A stretch of DNA of 64,000 nucleotides from a candidate division SR1 bacterium (lineage in GTDB: Bacteria > Patescibacteriota > Gracilibacteria > Absconditabacterales > Absconditicoccaceae). Each line of letters opens with the position of its first letter. Position 1 is the stretch's first letter. Below the pieces are notes generated by a model. The model was not told the DNA's origin, did no database searches, and saw only the letters and a program-made list of their open reading frames with translations. Positions 45,372 to 55,758 of this stretch are shown one piece after another. The stretch spans positions 1 through 64,000 of the forward strand of contig JAPLUT010000002.1 of NCBI GenBank assembly GCA_026397475.1, written 5' to 3'. The position numbers were made by a program, and so were the translations under genes.

Positions 45372-45504
45372 TTACCTCACCCCGACCTTCGGTCGACCCT
45401 CTCCATTTCATGGAAGAGGGTTTTTTTATTCCCCTCTCTACGAAGTGGAGAGGGGATTAGGCGTGAGGTAACCTAATAAATCAGATAGCTAACGATACGT
45501 TAGC
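45372..45504. repeat. Nested palindromic element
   Basis: The outer arms TTACCTCAC (45372-45380) and GTGAGGTAA (45463-45471) enclose a small hairpin GACC-TTC-GGTC, a terminator hairpin (CCCTCT...AGAGGG plus seven T) and a second stem CCCCTCTC/GAGAGGGG. A separate perfect hairpin GCTAACG-ATA-CGTTAGC follows at 45488-45504. It is GC-richer than its surroundings and resembles a small dispersed element. Confidence 0.7.
45397..45427 (+). terminator. Terminator within the palindromic element
   Basis: CCCTCTCC (45397-45404) with GGAAGAGGG (45412-45420), followed by TTTTTTT. Confidence 0.75.
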
Positions 45505-45647
45505 AATAGACATTTTCAGAAAAAATTAACTGATAACCATTGTATATCACAATAGATAAATATGGGTTTGTTTTTTATAGAAGTATGAATACATCAATGA
45601 TGAACAAATTGTTAAAATTTTTTATTTGACTAACACAAAGAACGAAT

Positions 45648-46826
45648 ATGAAAGACATCAAAGCAGTCTTCGATATCGGAAATGATGTCATCAAATGAGT
45701 GGTTTTTGCTAATGACGACTGAAAAGAGATCATTCTAGCTAAACAAATGGAACCTACTCAATGAATGCGTAAATGAAAACTTCTAGACACAGAAGCTTTT
45801 GTGAACACTATCAACAGGATCACAGAATCATTCATCAAAAAAATCTGAGAAGATTTTATAGAAGAGGTATTCGTAGGAATTTCACATCCAGAAATGATCG
45901 TAACAAGGATAATAGAACAAAAAAGAATTATGACAGATGAAATAGTCCCAGAAGACGTAGAACACCTTTCAAAGGTTATTGCAGAGATTTCTAGCAAAAG
46001 CAACTTTGAAACGATAAAAATCGTACCCGTACACTTTCTTATAGATGAAACTAAAAGAGAAAAAGATCCAATCGGGATGAAAGGAAAGAAGCTAGAACTC
46101 ATCGCAGACGTGTTTATGATTCCAAAAAATATTTATAATGGAATTATAGATGCATTTGAAAAAGTAGGATTAAATATTGTAGATATCGTGCCAAATATTA
46201 TCGCTGCAAGTGAAGTGGCATTGGATTATGATCATAAAGACTTATGAACAATTCTTATCGACATAGGAAAGAATCAAACAAGCTATGTAATATATGAAGA
46301 TGGATATCCTTTAGGATATGGAACACTTGCTATGGGAAGCGAAGACGTCACAAAAGACATCTCTATCGGAATGCAAGTAGACATCAAAGAAGCTGAAGAA
46401 ATAAAAAGAACACATGGATCAGCTATTGTGCAAAAAGATAGAGTAGCAGACGACAGTTCTATAGACAGCCTATTTCTTTCAGACATTATTAATGCAAGAT
46501 ACGAAGAAATATTTATGAAAATAAACAATCATCTCAAAGAGCTAGAAAGAGATGGAAGATTAGCAGGAGGAGTTCTCCTGATCTGATGATGAGCTAGAAT
46601 GCCAAACCTAGATCTCTTATCTAAAGAAATATTTAAACTGGCTACATTTTACGGTAAAGATAGCATACTTAATCTTGGAGACATTTCTTCAAACATTCAG
46701 TTCATCAACGTATTAGGAACTTATGTATGGTCAAACAAATATACAGAGGGAAGAAAAGGGGTAGGATTAAAATTCAATCTCGACTTCGTTGGAAAGATCT
46801 GAACCTTCTTCAAAGACTTATTTTAA
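45648..46826 (+). CDS. ftsA: Cell division protein FtsA
   Basis: A 392-aa actin-fold protein with VFDIGNDVIKGVVF (phosphate 1), EEVFVGISHPEM, LIDIGKNQTSYVIYEDG (phosphate 2) and GGVLLIGGGARMPNL (adenosine binding). It tethers FtsZ to the membrane and ends in KIGTFFKDLF, a plausible amphipathic tail. ftsZ follows 102 bases downstream. An in-frame ATG at 45585 would add 21 residues; the start at 45648 gives the normal N-terminus. GGGAR has two TGA glycines. Confidence 0.93.
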
Positions 46827-46928
46827 TTCAGAATTCAAAATTCACTTGTCCTCGAATGAGGGGAATTCAGAAAAAATATTAATTTTATATTCTACATTAT
46901 ACATTTTAAATTCTAAATTCATTAAAAG

Positions 46929-48092
46929 ATGGTAATTCATGAAATCAATCCAGAATTTATCCCAGGAGCTAAAATCAAGGTAATAGGAGTAGGGGGATGT
47001 GGAAACAAAGCACTTAATAGAATGATCACAGAGTGATTAGACGGAGTAGGATTTGTCGCTATCAATACTGATGCACAAGATCTTGCGACAAACTTAGCTG
47101 AAAAGAAAATAAACATAGGACTTAATCTTACTAAAGGTCTTGGTGCTTGAGCCAATCCTGAAATAGGAAGAAAAGCAGCTGAAGAAAGCGAAACAGAAAT
47201 TAAAGCTATGCTTCAAGATACCGACATGGTATTCATTACATGCGGAATGGGAGGAGGAACAGGAACAGGTGCTGCTCCAGTTATTGCAAATGTAGCAAGA
47301 GGAATGTGAATTCTTACGGTAGGTATAATCACTAAACCATTTAGTTTTGAAGGAAATAGAAGAACAGGAAATGCTGACGAAGGTGTTAAAAAAATGAAAG
47401 AAGCAGTAGACACACTTATTGTAATACCAAACGATAAAATTTTCAACGTAATAGACAAAAAAACAAGTTTCAAACAAGCATTCACTATGATAGATAAGAT
47501 TTTATTCTTAGGAGTTCAAGGAATATCAGACTTAATAATCAAACCAGGGGATATCAATATCGATTTCGCTGATGTAAAAGCAGTAATGACAAACTCTGGA
47601 AATGCATTACTTGGAATTGGATACGGAGCTGGAGAAAAGAGAGCAGTAGAAGCTGCAAGAAAAGCTATTGAAAATCCATTATTAGAAGAGAATTTAGATG
47701 GAGCAAAGAGCATTATATTTGCAGTAACAGGTGGACATGATTTAACTCCTGCAGAAGTAAGAGAAGCAGCAGCGGTAGTTGAAGAAATAATAGATCCAGA
47801 TGTAAATTTCTTTTGGGGAATGACATTGGATGACAGCATGGAAGACGAAATCAAAGTTACTATCATCGCTACATGATTCGAAGAACAAAGCAAAGAAAAA
47901 ATACTTAAACAACCCCAAAGAGATATCCTTGGAAGACCTACAGTACCAGCAAGAAGAGAATCAGAAAATTTCATTATGAGAGGAATCAAAAAAGATGGTG
48001 TTACAGAAGCAAAAGCAGAAGAAGTAACTCCAACTGAAGACCTAGAAACTCCAGCATTTATAAGAAGATCTCTCAACAAAGACAAAAAATAA
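46929..48092 (+). CDS. ftsZ: Cell division protein FtsZ
   Basis: A 387-aa tubulin-like GTPase with [45 protein letters not shown] (tubulin signature), and [12 protein letters not shown] in the C-terminal domain. It ends with the linker and the short conserved peptide LETPAFIRR before SLNKDKK, so the FtsA/ZipA-binding tail is present. It forms the division ring. The glycine in GAGANP is TGA. Confidence 0.97.
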
Positions 48093-48158
48093 ATAATGTC
48101 AACCCAAACACATACTCAAGAAGCAAGATATTTGCATGAAAAGATATCCGGAATATAA

Positions 48159-48211
48159 TTATTCTACCGCCAAAAGAATTTATTTATGAATTATTTTGGA
48201 TGATAGAATAA
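48159..48211. repeat. Long imperfect hairpin between ftsZ and the AtpC-like gene
   Basis: TTATTCTA (48159-48166) pairs with TAGAATAA (48204-48211), and CCAAAA (48170-48175) pairs with TTTTGG (48194-48199), with AA/TT pairs inside. No U-run follows. The rest of the 220-base gap has no credible gene. Confidence 0.55.
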
Positions 48212-48312
48212 TGCCAATGATTTAAGAAACAATAAACACGAATAAAATGAAGTGATTATTGCTTTCGAAAACAATTGGTGTTATATAGTATTTATACCCT
48301 AACAAATACACT

Positions 48313-48741
48313 ATGAAACTAAAAATCTCAACACCCTTAAAAGTAATTTATCAATGAGAGATTGAAAAAATATCAATCCCCACTGAGAATTGAAACCTAA
48401 AAGTTATGGATGGTAATGCTCCTATGGTTACTTCAATTAAACCAGGAATTATCAAGTTATGGCCTATAGGGAACAATATGAGAGTAGGACATGAAATATA
48501 TGTGAGCACATCAAAAGGCATGGTGTTTATTGATGGAAAAATTGTTCGCATAGTAACGCCAGAAGCCACACTTGCTCCTGAAGAATCAGAAAGCAACTTA
48601 CTTCAAAATAAAAAAAATCTTGAAGATAAGATCAAAAGACTAAAAACCGAATGAAGCATAGAAGAAATAGAAAAAGCATTAATTAAACTAGAAAAGATTA
48701 ATGCTGATATCGAGCTCAAAAAAATGCTTCAAACAGCATAA
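48313..48741 (+). CDS. ATP synthase epsilon-subunit-like protein
   Basis: A 142-aa protein with the AtpC beta-sandwich pattern: MKLKISTPLKVIYQGEIEKI at the start, IPTENGNLKVMDGNAPMVTS (LPGExGxxGVLPGHAPLVT in the family), IKPGIIKLW and MVFIDGKIVRIVTPEA. A C-terminal two-helix segment follows (about 95-142). Epsilon couples rotation and inhibits ATP hydrolysis in F-type ATPase. No other ATP synthase gene is in the window, so either it is separated from an operon elsewhere or serves another role. One EKISIPTENG-proximal glycine is TGA. Confidence 0.75.
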
Positions 48742-48906
48742 TTAGTATCAAGTAGAAAGTATAAGGTAGAAAGATAATTCTGAATTCTACACTCTACATT
48801 CTGCATTCAAAACGCCGAGTATATATAAGAGATATATTATTGTCATACACTACAGAATATTTGTTTAGCAACTTAATATTTTGTATCATAATGACTAGGG
48901 AGAATA

Positions 48907-48935
48907 AAGTTTACCGAAAGGTAGCTTTTTTCTTT
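48907..48935 (+). terminator. Terminator in the gap after the AtpC-like gene
   Basis: AAG-TT-TACC with a GAAA tetraloop, GGTA-G-CTT, followed by TTTTTTCTTTT (48907-48935). The remaining 281-base gap holds copies of the family A repeat near 48775 and 48995. Confidence 0.7.
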
Positions 48936-49022
48936 TGTATTTTTTAAGCAATTAAGTATATAGTTCATAACAAACAAATGTTTGAATATTCTAAATTTTA
49001 AATTCTAAATTAATTTTAAAAT

Positions 49023-50108
49023 ATGTATTTTGCCATCTTGTGAAAAAATCCGGAAATAAGTTTGCATGAGCTAGAATTAGTCAAAGCAAAAGAAATATCT
49101 TTCCCCAAGAAGGGGATAGTGATTTTTGATACAAAATACAAAGAGTTATTGCCTCAGCTTGGGTGAATTATCAAAGTGGGTACTGTTGTCAAAGAGAAGG
49201 AATTGCAAGAGATATTGTCCGACGTGAAGATTATCGGGATTCAAAATGAATCGAACGGGAAACACCTCAAAAATACCATAGGAATTAGAAGATACAAGTT
49301 AGTCGACATCTTTCATACCGACAGAGAAATAAAAAATAAATGAAAAGAGGTTATAAACCTAGAGAACGGCCTCTACGGCATAGTAGAGCAGTATCAAAAT
49401 ATAGAACTTTATGAAGATGTAGATTTTGGTAAGCCATGACGCAGCATGGAAATGGGGATGATGCCAGGGAAATTAGCTCAGATTATGGTAAATATCTGAC
49501 TTTCCAATCTGATTCACAATTCAGACATAAATATCGATGACATATGCATATACGATCCCTTCGTATGATCAGGGACGACATGATTTATCGCAAATTATCT
49601 TGGTTACGACTTTGTTGGATCAGACATCAATATAAATTATGCAGAACAAAATGCATTATGGCGAAAAACTAGCAAATTTTATACAGCGGATAAACAATTT
49701 ACGATTTTTAATCACGACATTCTCTCCCCACGAAAACACCCACAGCCAAAAGATATTTTTGGAGAAAAAATTCCTAACCTTATCGTTACAGAATGACGAC
49801 TTGGACCGATTATAAAAGCAAGAATGAGTGAAAACGATATACAAAGCGCACAAAAGGAAGTTATGAAACTCTATGAATGATTTATTCTTCAAATACACAA
49901 TCTTTTCCTTTCTCAAGAACAAAAACCTATCATTATTTGTACTATTCCAATCTATCCAGGAGACAATTATATAGAATCTGGATTAGCAAAACTCATAGAA
50001 GATCTAAAATCTACGAAAACCGCAAATCATCGAACCCTATCTTCGATCCCAGAGATTTATCAGAGAGAAAATCAGCATATAGGAAGAAAAATACTAATAA
50101 TACAATAA
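49023..50108 (+). CDS. SAM-dependent RNA methyltransferase of the Trm11/TrmG10 type
   Basis: A 361-aa protein. The N-terminal half (about 1-160) could hold a THUMP-like RNA-binding domain. The methyltransferase part has MGMMPGKLAQIMVNI, ICIYDPFVGSGTTGFIA (SAM motif I) and VGSDIN (motif II). The catalytic position reads VTEG-x-LGPII, where x is CGA at 49797-49799. Relatives have an aromatic (TEPYLGP), which fits Trp. Near the end QRENQHIGRKI matches the family RExQxVGR. It is likely a tRNA guanine-N2 methyltransferase-like enzyme. The arginine in KPGRSM is CGC. Confidence 0.82.
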
Positions 50109-50130
50109 TAAACAAATATGTCAAACCATT

Positions 50131-50157
50131 AACCTCGCTCTAGCGGGGTTTTTTTGT
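50131..50157 (+). terminator. Terminator after the methyltransferase gene
   Basis: AACC-T-CGCT / AGCG-G-GGTT stem (50131-50150) around a CT loop, followed by seven T. Confidence 0.85.
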
Positions 50158-50181
50158 GTTTAAAAGCCCTTCTAGCTACAA

Positions 50182-50210
50182 TTAGACTGTAAAACATTTT
50201 ATGTTATGAT
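50182..50210 (+). promoter_or_regulatory. Candidate promoter of the 96-aa and 1061-aa genes
   Basis: TTAGAC (50182-50187), 17-base spacer, TATGAT (50205-50210), just ahead of the ATG at 50218, so the transcript would have almost no leader. Confidence 0.5.
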
Positions 50211-50217
50211 CTGAGGT

Positions 50218-50508
50218 ATGAACAAGAAAGAATATATTTTAAAAGTTCTAGATGCACTTATTGAATACCGACCTCTTGCAAGAGGCCTCAAGATTTTAGT
50301 AAACGGAAACGCATTAGACGACACTACTATCGACGGACTGATAGAGATTTTCACTAAGACGATAGAAGGAATCAATGAGGGTGAAATCAAAGAAAAAATA
50401 CAAAGATCTAAGGATGTTCTCGAACAACTCAAAAAAATAGAAGAAGAACAACACCTTCGTGATGAGAAGTCCTTAAATGATTTAGATGAAATGATTAATA
50501 AAATTTAA
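50218..50508 (+). CDS. Small helical protein of unknown function
   Basis: A 96-aa acidic, all-helical protein starting MNKKEYILKVLDALIEYRPL and ending in a coiled-coil-like stretch rich in Glu and Lys (LEQLKKIEEEQHLRDEKS). It lies 25 bases before the 1061-aa unknown and shares its transcript. It could be a chaperone or partner for the large protein. This rests on position only. I do not recognise the family. Confidence 0.7.
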   Translation: MNKKEYILKVLDALIEYRPLARGLKILVNGNALDDTTIDGLIEIFTKTIEGINEGEIKEKIQRSKDVLEQLKKIEEEQHLRDEKSLNDLDEMINKI

Positions 50509-50533
50509 TATTTATTATATTATAAAAATAACA

Positions 50534-53500
50534 ATGACAGCAGAGAAACAATTACAAGTGGAAGAGAATAAAGAGCAGGTAAAGAACGCTATAGGAGACA
50601 AGGATAAAAAATCTGTTGACACTTTTGTAAAAACATTAAAAGATGAATGAAAAAAAGCTGAGAAAAACAATAAGGAAAATTATGATTTAAAAATAAAAAC
50701 AGCAAAAGAAACAAATAAGACAGAAGAGATAAAAGACAATTTAAAAAAAGAAAAACAAGAAAAGGGGAGGTCAGCAATAGAAGGAGCAACGATTGAAGCA
50801 TTCAATAAGCAATCTCCGGCAGTAATAGATGCGATAGCAAAAAACATAGAAACTAATTTTGATAAAATAGGGAATACAAAATGATTTGAACTTTCTGTAT
50901 TTGAAAACGCTAAGAAAGCATTTGAAACAGATATAGCATCATTTAATATTACAAATCCTGAAGTTAAAAATAGCATGAAAAAGCTTGAAAACTGGATTGC
51001 TCTCAAACAGATAGACGCAAGAAAAGATTGGCCAAAAGAACATTTAGCCGAGCTCAAAACATTTGCTAACGCACAGACAGGATGACCAGATATGTCAGCA
51101 ACAGTTACGAGCATACAAACAAAGCTTGATATAATAAGTTCTCAAGAAGAAAAAAACACACAAAAATTATTAAATAAAGCAACAAGCGAAACAAATTCAA
51201 AAGAGGCTATCGAAAACAAAAAAAACTACGATCTTATGATCAATAGCGTTCGAAAAAGCGATAGCGATAAAAGTCTAACAATAAAGAAAGCTGATATAAA
51301 GCAAGATTCTAACGAATATAAATTTATGGAGACCATAGCTAAATATAATAGCATAGGAATTAAGGACTTAGACGCCATCAAAATAGTAAACGCACAAGCC
51401 AACGATGCTAAATATCCGCTATGAACAAAATATATAGAATTAGAAAAAACAACGAATAGTATTTTAAAAAAAGGCAATACTTCAATAGCATGAATAACTT
51501 TTTCATTAGATAATGATGGTAAATTAAAAAAGGATGGTTTAGAAATAAGTGATTTAAGTGAAACATACAAGGTATGAACGACTAAAATACAATTTAAAAA
51601 AACAGAAAAAGGAGAATTCGAAATAACCACTACAGTGGTAACAGAGAACACTCCAGGTACACAAGATGATATGCACAAACTAAGAGCAGAAAAATCCAAC
51701 ATAAAAACAATAAATTGGAATACAGAAAAACCTTTGGCTATGTTTGATGATAGATGAAATTACAGAGCGTTTGAAAAATATCTTAGCACCACAGAAGATA
51801 CTATCGGAAATAGTTTTAAAACTATTTTAGAAAAAATTAATTGATATACACCAGACAAATTAACATGAGATGCTATGGATACAGGAAGCTGATTTAAAAA
51901 TGGATATGCAAATGTGCTTACCGACTATCTAATAAGGAAAAATGATGCATCATTAAACGCTGACTTTACAAGTTTTTTAACAAAGCCAAATCCCGATCTC
52001 AATGTGCTCTGATGAGATAAGACGACAAGAAGCGCTAATTACGATAAATTGATCCCTATGCGAAATAGAACATTAAATACAGCAGATAAACAAAAAATTA
52101 TAGAAGTCGGAATGCTTATAAAAAATCAAGAAAAACTAAGTCCTATAGATGCTATTTGAAAAGGGTTTAATTCGCTTGTAGAGCAGTTTTGACCAATGTT
52201 TTTGAGCGCGATGAAAATGTTCTGATTTGGGAAGTGATCACTTACAGAAATGTTTCCTAACTTCAAAGAAAAAATCAATAAAATGTTTGGAAAAGAATTC
52301 GGATTAGACAAAGAAGAGGTAAAAGTAATTAACTCTATTGCTACTAAATGATATTCAGATAAAGAACTATTCAGTGGACAAGAACATCCTCCAACAGATA
52401 AACAATTGAAAGACAAATTCGATGATATAGATAACTATTTAGAAAAAATTTCTTCAAAAGAAAATTGCAGATATATCAACGTATCTATACTTCAAAAGTG
52501 ACTTAATGTATATAACAAAAACAAAAAATCCGATATTAACATCAATGACATAATCACCATAGAAACAGATAGCGACAAGAAACAATCCATAAAAGAGATA
52601 AACAACACAGAAGCATTTACATGAGCGATGAAATGCATCTTAGAAGATGAAGCTACGCGAACAAAAATTGCTACAACTAACGAAGAGATACAGACGGCAG
52701 GAAAAGAAAAACCCAACATTAACTCACAATGAATCCCTCTAGAAACCGCAAAACAATCTTATGGAATTCACAATCAACAAGATATCGTAAGATATCTTAC
52801 AGCATCACTTTTTTCTAATAAAGATCTCTCTTATGTGATGACGGAAAACGAGTTGAAGTGAGAATGAAGAGTAAACCCACCAGAAACTATTCCAGAAAAG
52901 AAATTAACATTTAAAGATGATTATGCAAAAGATTGAGTAGTAACAAAAGCTGGAGCAAGTAAAATGATTCATGAAGTTATGGATTATTCGACAGCACCAA
53001 GCAATTTATTATTTACGCCTAAGTTAGAAAAATCTGCTAAACAAATAGAAAAATGAAAGACAATAATTTCATGAAAAGAAGTGGATACCTATGTATACAC
53101 AGACAATAAAAAAGAAAGAGTAAAAATAAATGAATGAGACAAAATAGAAGCAGTAAGTGAAACAACAAACGTAGAGGAGAAAAAGGCTCGAGAAAAAATG
53201 GCAGAAGAGACAAATAATAATAAACTAATATCAGATTTTCAGAATGATATATATAAAAACGAAATAAACTTTAATGATTTTAAATGAACAGAATCTACCG
53301 CAGAACAATTTGAAAAAGAAATTTTAAAACCATTTGAAAATTTCTTATTGGGGACAACTGAATATAATTGAAAAAAGTATGACAATTTAAGTCTTACAAT
53401 AAAATATACTGACTGAGGTGAGCATATAAGTAGATTTGCAAGACTTTTAAGAAGTTCTCTCGTTTATTGGTCAATCAAACAAAAAGCAAATAGCAAAGAT

Positions 53501-53719
53501 GATACATATTGAACCGATAAAATATCTTTCGATGAAAAAATAATACAAAATTTTAATACCAATAAACAAGCATACTGATTATTGACTCCCGAAGGGAATA
53601 GCTTGACTATAAAAGTATCAGAAAACGATAAAGATCAGTGAAAAATTAGTATATCAAAAGACACAAAAGGAAAATTAACAATTGAACGAAAAGAAGAAAC
53701 AACAGCAAAGAAAGTCTAA
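50534..53719 (+). CDS. Large protein of unknown function (1061 aa)
   Basis: A 1061-aa protein with no signal peptide or membrane segment that I can see. The first 90 residues are charged and coiled-coil-like (EEIKDNLKKEKQEKGRSAIE). Middle regions are lysine-rich and helical with several short beta-like stretches (TKIQFKKTEKGEFEITTTVV), and a hydrophobic patch GKGFNSLVEQFGPMFLSAMK near residue 540. The C-terminal 200 residues are strand-rich. More than 30 TGA codons are read as Gly. No known domain is recognised. It ends tail-to-tail with the PAP2 gene, with stop codons overlapping by two bases. Confidence 0.85.
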
Positions 53720-54333
53720 ATTATTTTTCCAATTCTCTCAGCAATCCCTGTTCCAAATTTATAAAGAGGATTCCACATAAGAACTAAGGGAACAATGATA
53801 CCCACAAGACTTCCTGCGATAATATCCGTTGCCCAATGTACTCCAGAAGTCACTCTAGCAAACCCTGTTATCAATGAAAATATAATTAGGATTCCTCCAA
53901 ATCGGAGGAATTTTTTGTCTTTATTTTTTATCCCTCGAAAGAGTGACATCATAGCGATACTCATAGTAAGCGTTGCATGGTCAGAAGGGAAACTACTTGT
54001 CGGCATATATTTATTTAGAATAGTTTCATTTTTGAGATCCGCCAATCATAAAACAATATTTGGTCTAGCCTTATCTACCAAAAATTGGATACCTATATTT
54101 ACGACAAAACTTACGATAGCACCAGCAAAGATATAAAGTGAAGCTCTTTTGAAATACATTTTTTTCTTAGCCATACCATAAATATAGAGTGCCAGAAAAT
54201 AAATAGGGTAGGTGAACACAAACACATCGGCCAAAATTGGAATCCGATATGCCCAAAACCCACTCGCTTGCATCCAGGCAAACAAGAACTTAGAAATAGT
54301 AATTCACCACTGAGGTTCTACGATCTTAAACAT
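53716..54333 (-). CDS. PAP2-family phosphatase
   Basis: A 205-aa membrane protein with about six spans and the three PAP2 motifs: DKARPNIVL (KxxxxxxRP region), PTSSFPSDHATL (PSGH-type) and RVTSGVHWATDI (SRxxxxxHxxxD). It probably dephosphorylates undecaprenyl diphosphate (BcrC-like) or another lipid phosphate, fitting with uppS and the sugar transferase. The start ATG at 54333 lies 8 bases inside the end of nth, so the two are likely translationally coupled. Confidence 0.92.
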
Positions 54334-54991
54334 GATTTTTTTTATAGAATAAACAAATACTTTTCAACTTACATCCTTCACATTTAGGATTTTTAGCTGT
54401 ACAATAATAACGACCAAACAATACCAGTGCATGATGTGCCAAATGTTTGTAGCTATCTGGTATACGCTTTTCAAGAAGTTCTGACGTTTTTTCAGGAGTA
54501 GTAGTCTTAACAAGTCCAAGCCTATTACTTACTCTATGAATATGGGTATCTACAGCGATATAAAGCTTATCATACAATATATGTGCTACAACTTTTGCGG
54601 TTTTTATTCCTACTCATGGCAACTTCATCAACTCTTCCAAGGTATCTGGTATTCCATTTTTATATTTTTTCTTTTTTTCATTCTGCATTCTGCATTCTAA
54701 ATTATGAATTATTTTTGCCGTTTCAAAAATGTGTTTTGCCTTCGTATGATAGTAATTAATTGAAGAAATTTGTTTTTCGAAGATAGGAAGTCCCATCGTC
54801 AAAAGATCATCAGATACCTTTATTTGTTTAAAAAGTTTAGCCGTTACCTTATTTACTTGGATATCCGTTGCCTGGGCAGATAGCATTACGGCTACAACAA
54901 GCTGAAAAGGAGTAGAGTAGTTAAGCTCTGTTTCGGGGTTCGGGAAAAGTTTTTCAATATACGAAAAAATAAGTTTTATTTTTTTATCCAT
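54326..54991 (-). CDS. nth: Endonuclease III (DNA glycosylase/AP lyase)
   Basis: A 221-aa protein with LSAQATDIQVNKVT, the helix-hairpin-helix LPGVGIKTAKVVAH holding the catalytic Lys, VDTHIHRVSNRLGLV with the catalytic Asp, and a 4Fe-4S loop CTAKNPKCEGCKLKSIC. It excises oxidised pyrimidines. Between the KAKHIFETAKIIHN helix and GIPDTLEELM it has about 12 extra residues (LECRMQNEKKKKYKN) compared with E. coli Nth. These are encoded by a copy of the intergenic family A repeat. Confidence 0.95.
54677..54712. repeat. Family A repeat lying inside nth
   Basis: Plus strand reads cattctgcattctgcattct followed by aaattatgaatt. The same words (ATTCTGCATTC, ATTCTAAATT) are found in gaps such as 48775-48805. 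Here they are translated in frame within nth. Confidence 0.75.
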
Positions 54992-55021
54992 AGTAGTTCT
55001 AAATTTTAAATTAAGTTTATC

Positions 55022-55092
55022 CAGGGTGAGTAGGAATCGAACCTACATCGCTGGTTTCGGAAACCAGCATTCTACCACTTAACTATCACCCT
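55022..55092 (-). tRNA. tRNA-Trp-like gene with anticodon CCG
   Basis: The 71-base cloverleaf read on the minus strand has acceptor AGGGTGA/TCACCCT, discriminator G73, D arm GTTAAGTGGTAGAAT, anticodon arm CTGGT-TTCCGAA-ACCAG with CCG at 55060-55058, and T arm GTAGG-TTCGATT-CCTAC. CCA is not encoded. A1-U72, G73 and the loop TTCC-x-AA match bacterial tRNA-Trp (usually CCA), and U20 rather than A20 argues against tRNA-Arg. A CCG anticodon reads CGG, so this tRNA should deliver Trp at CGG codons. By anticodon alone it would be called tRNA-Arg(CCG). Confidence 0.9.
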
Positions 55093-55108
55093 ATTTCGGA
55101 CGTTAAAA

Positions 55109-55579
55109 TTATCCCTCATTTCTCCGTATTTCATAACTTACACGTTTTTGATTAACGCAATCTCTAAGCATTTGCTCATTTTTATTAAGAGCAGAAACAC
55201 CACTTTTAATTTCTAAAAAGACTATTTTACTGAGATTCCCCCTTGAGAGTCAATCGAGAACAAGGTAATCGACTCCTTTTCACAAAAATACCAAATCTTT
55301 ATAAGAATAAGGAAAATTTGGAAGCAAAGGAGCTATTTTCTCATGAACATGCCCAAGAACAACATTACGAGATCTGTTTACAGCATCACTTCTCTGTCTC
55401 TTGATTTTGACCATAAAGTATAATTTAGCAACAAGATATCCAACGATAAGTCATATAATAACTCAAACAACAATCAATCAAAGATCAGGATTCATAGATA
55501 TACGTATCAAATAAAAGCAAATAAAGCTTACAAAAAACCAGGAGAAAAACAACTCAGTTATAATGAGATTATATGACAT
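55109..55579 (-). CDS. Predicted membrane-anchored nuclease related to Holliday junction resolvase (COG4741)
   Basis: A 156-aa protein with an N-terminal hydrophobic region of one or two spans (about 8-55), then GHVHEKIAPLLPNFPYSYKD, KGVDYLVLDGL and IVFLEIKSGVSALNKNEQ, which match the order seen in COG4741 proteins. The D...ExK pattern is that of PD-(D/E)XK nucleases. The biological role is not known. It ends 16 bases upstream of the tRNA on the same strand. Confidence 0.8.
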
Positions 55580-55689
55580 AAAAATAATGAGTCAATGGTA
55601 TTGGTACTATACTAATTTGTAATAGAAGGAAGCTGGACTTTAGTTTATTTTTCTATTAGTGTATTCTTAGATATTTTCTCTTCAGAAAT

Positions 55690-55718
55690 TTGCATTTTTT
55701 GGCATTTTCGAGTATAAT
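55690..55718 (+). promoter_or_regulatory. Promoter of the pilB operon
   Basis: TTGCAT (55690-55695), 17-base spacer and consensus TATAAT (55713-55718), placing the start of transcription near 55725, about 34 bases before pilB. Confidence 0.7.
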
Positions 55719-55758
55719 TAAAGCATATTAACATTTAACATATATTACCAATCAAACA

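Noticed and set aside
47516-48085. 189-codon open frame on the minus strand
   Set aside because: It lies opposite ftsZ, whose own frame is fully supported by FtsZ motifs. The translation is serine- and phenylalanine-rich without family features.
48096-48158. 20-codon ORF directly after ftsZ
   Set aside because: Too short and unsupported; ends in a hairpin region.
51226-51702. 158-codon open frame on the minus strand
   Set aside because: It is antisense to the large unknown gene; its hydrophobic composition is what antisense of lysine/glutamate codons gives.
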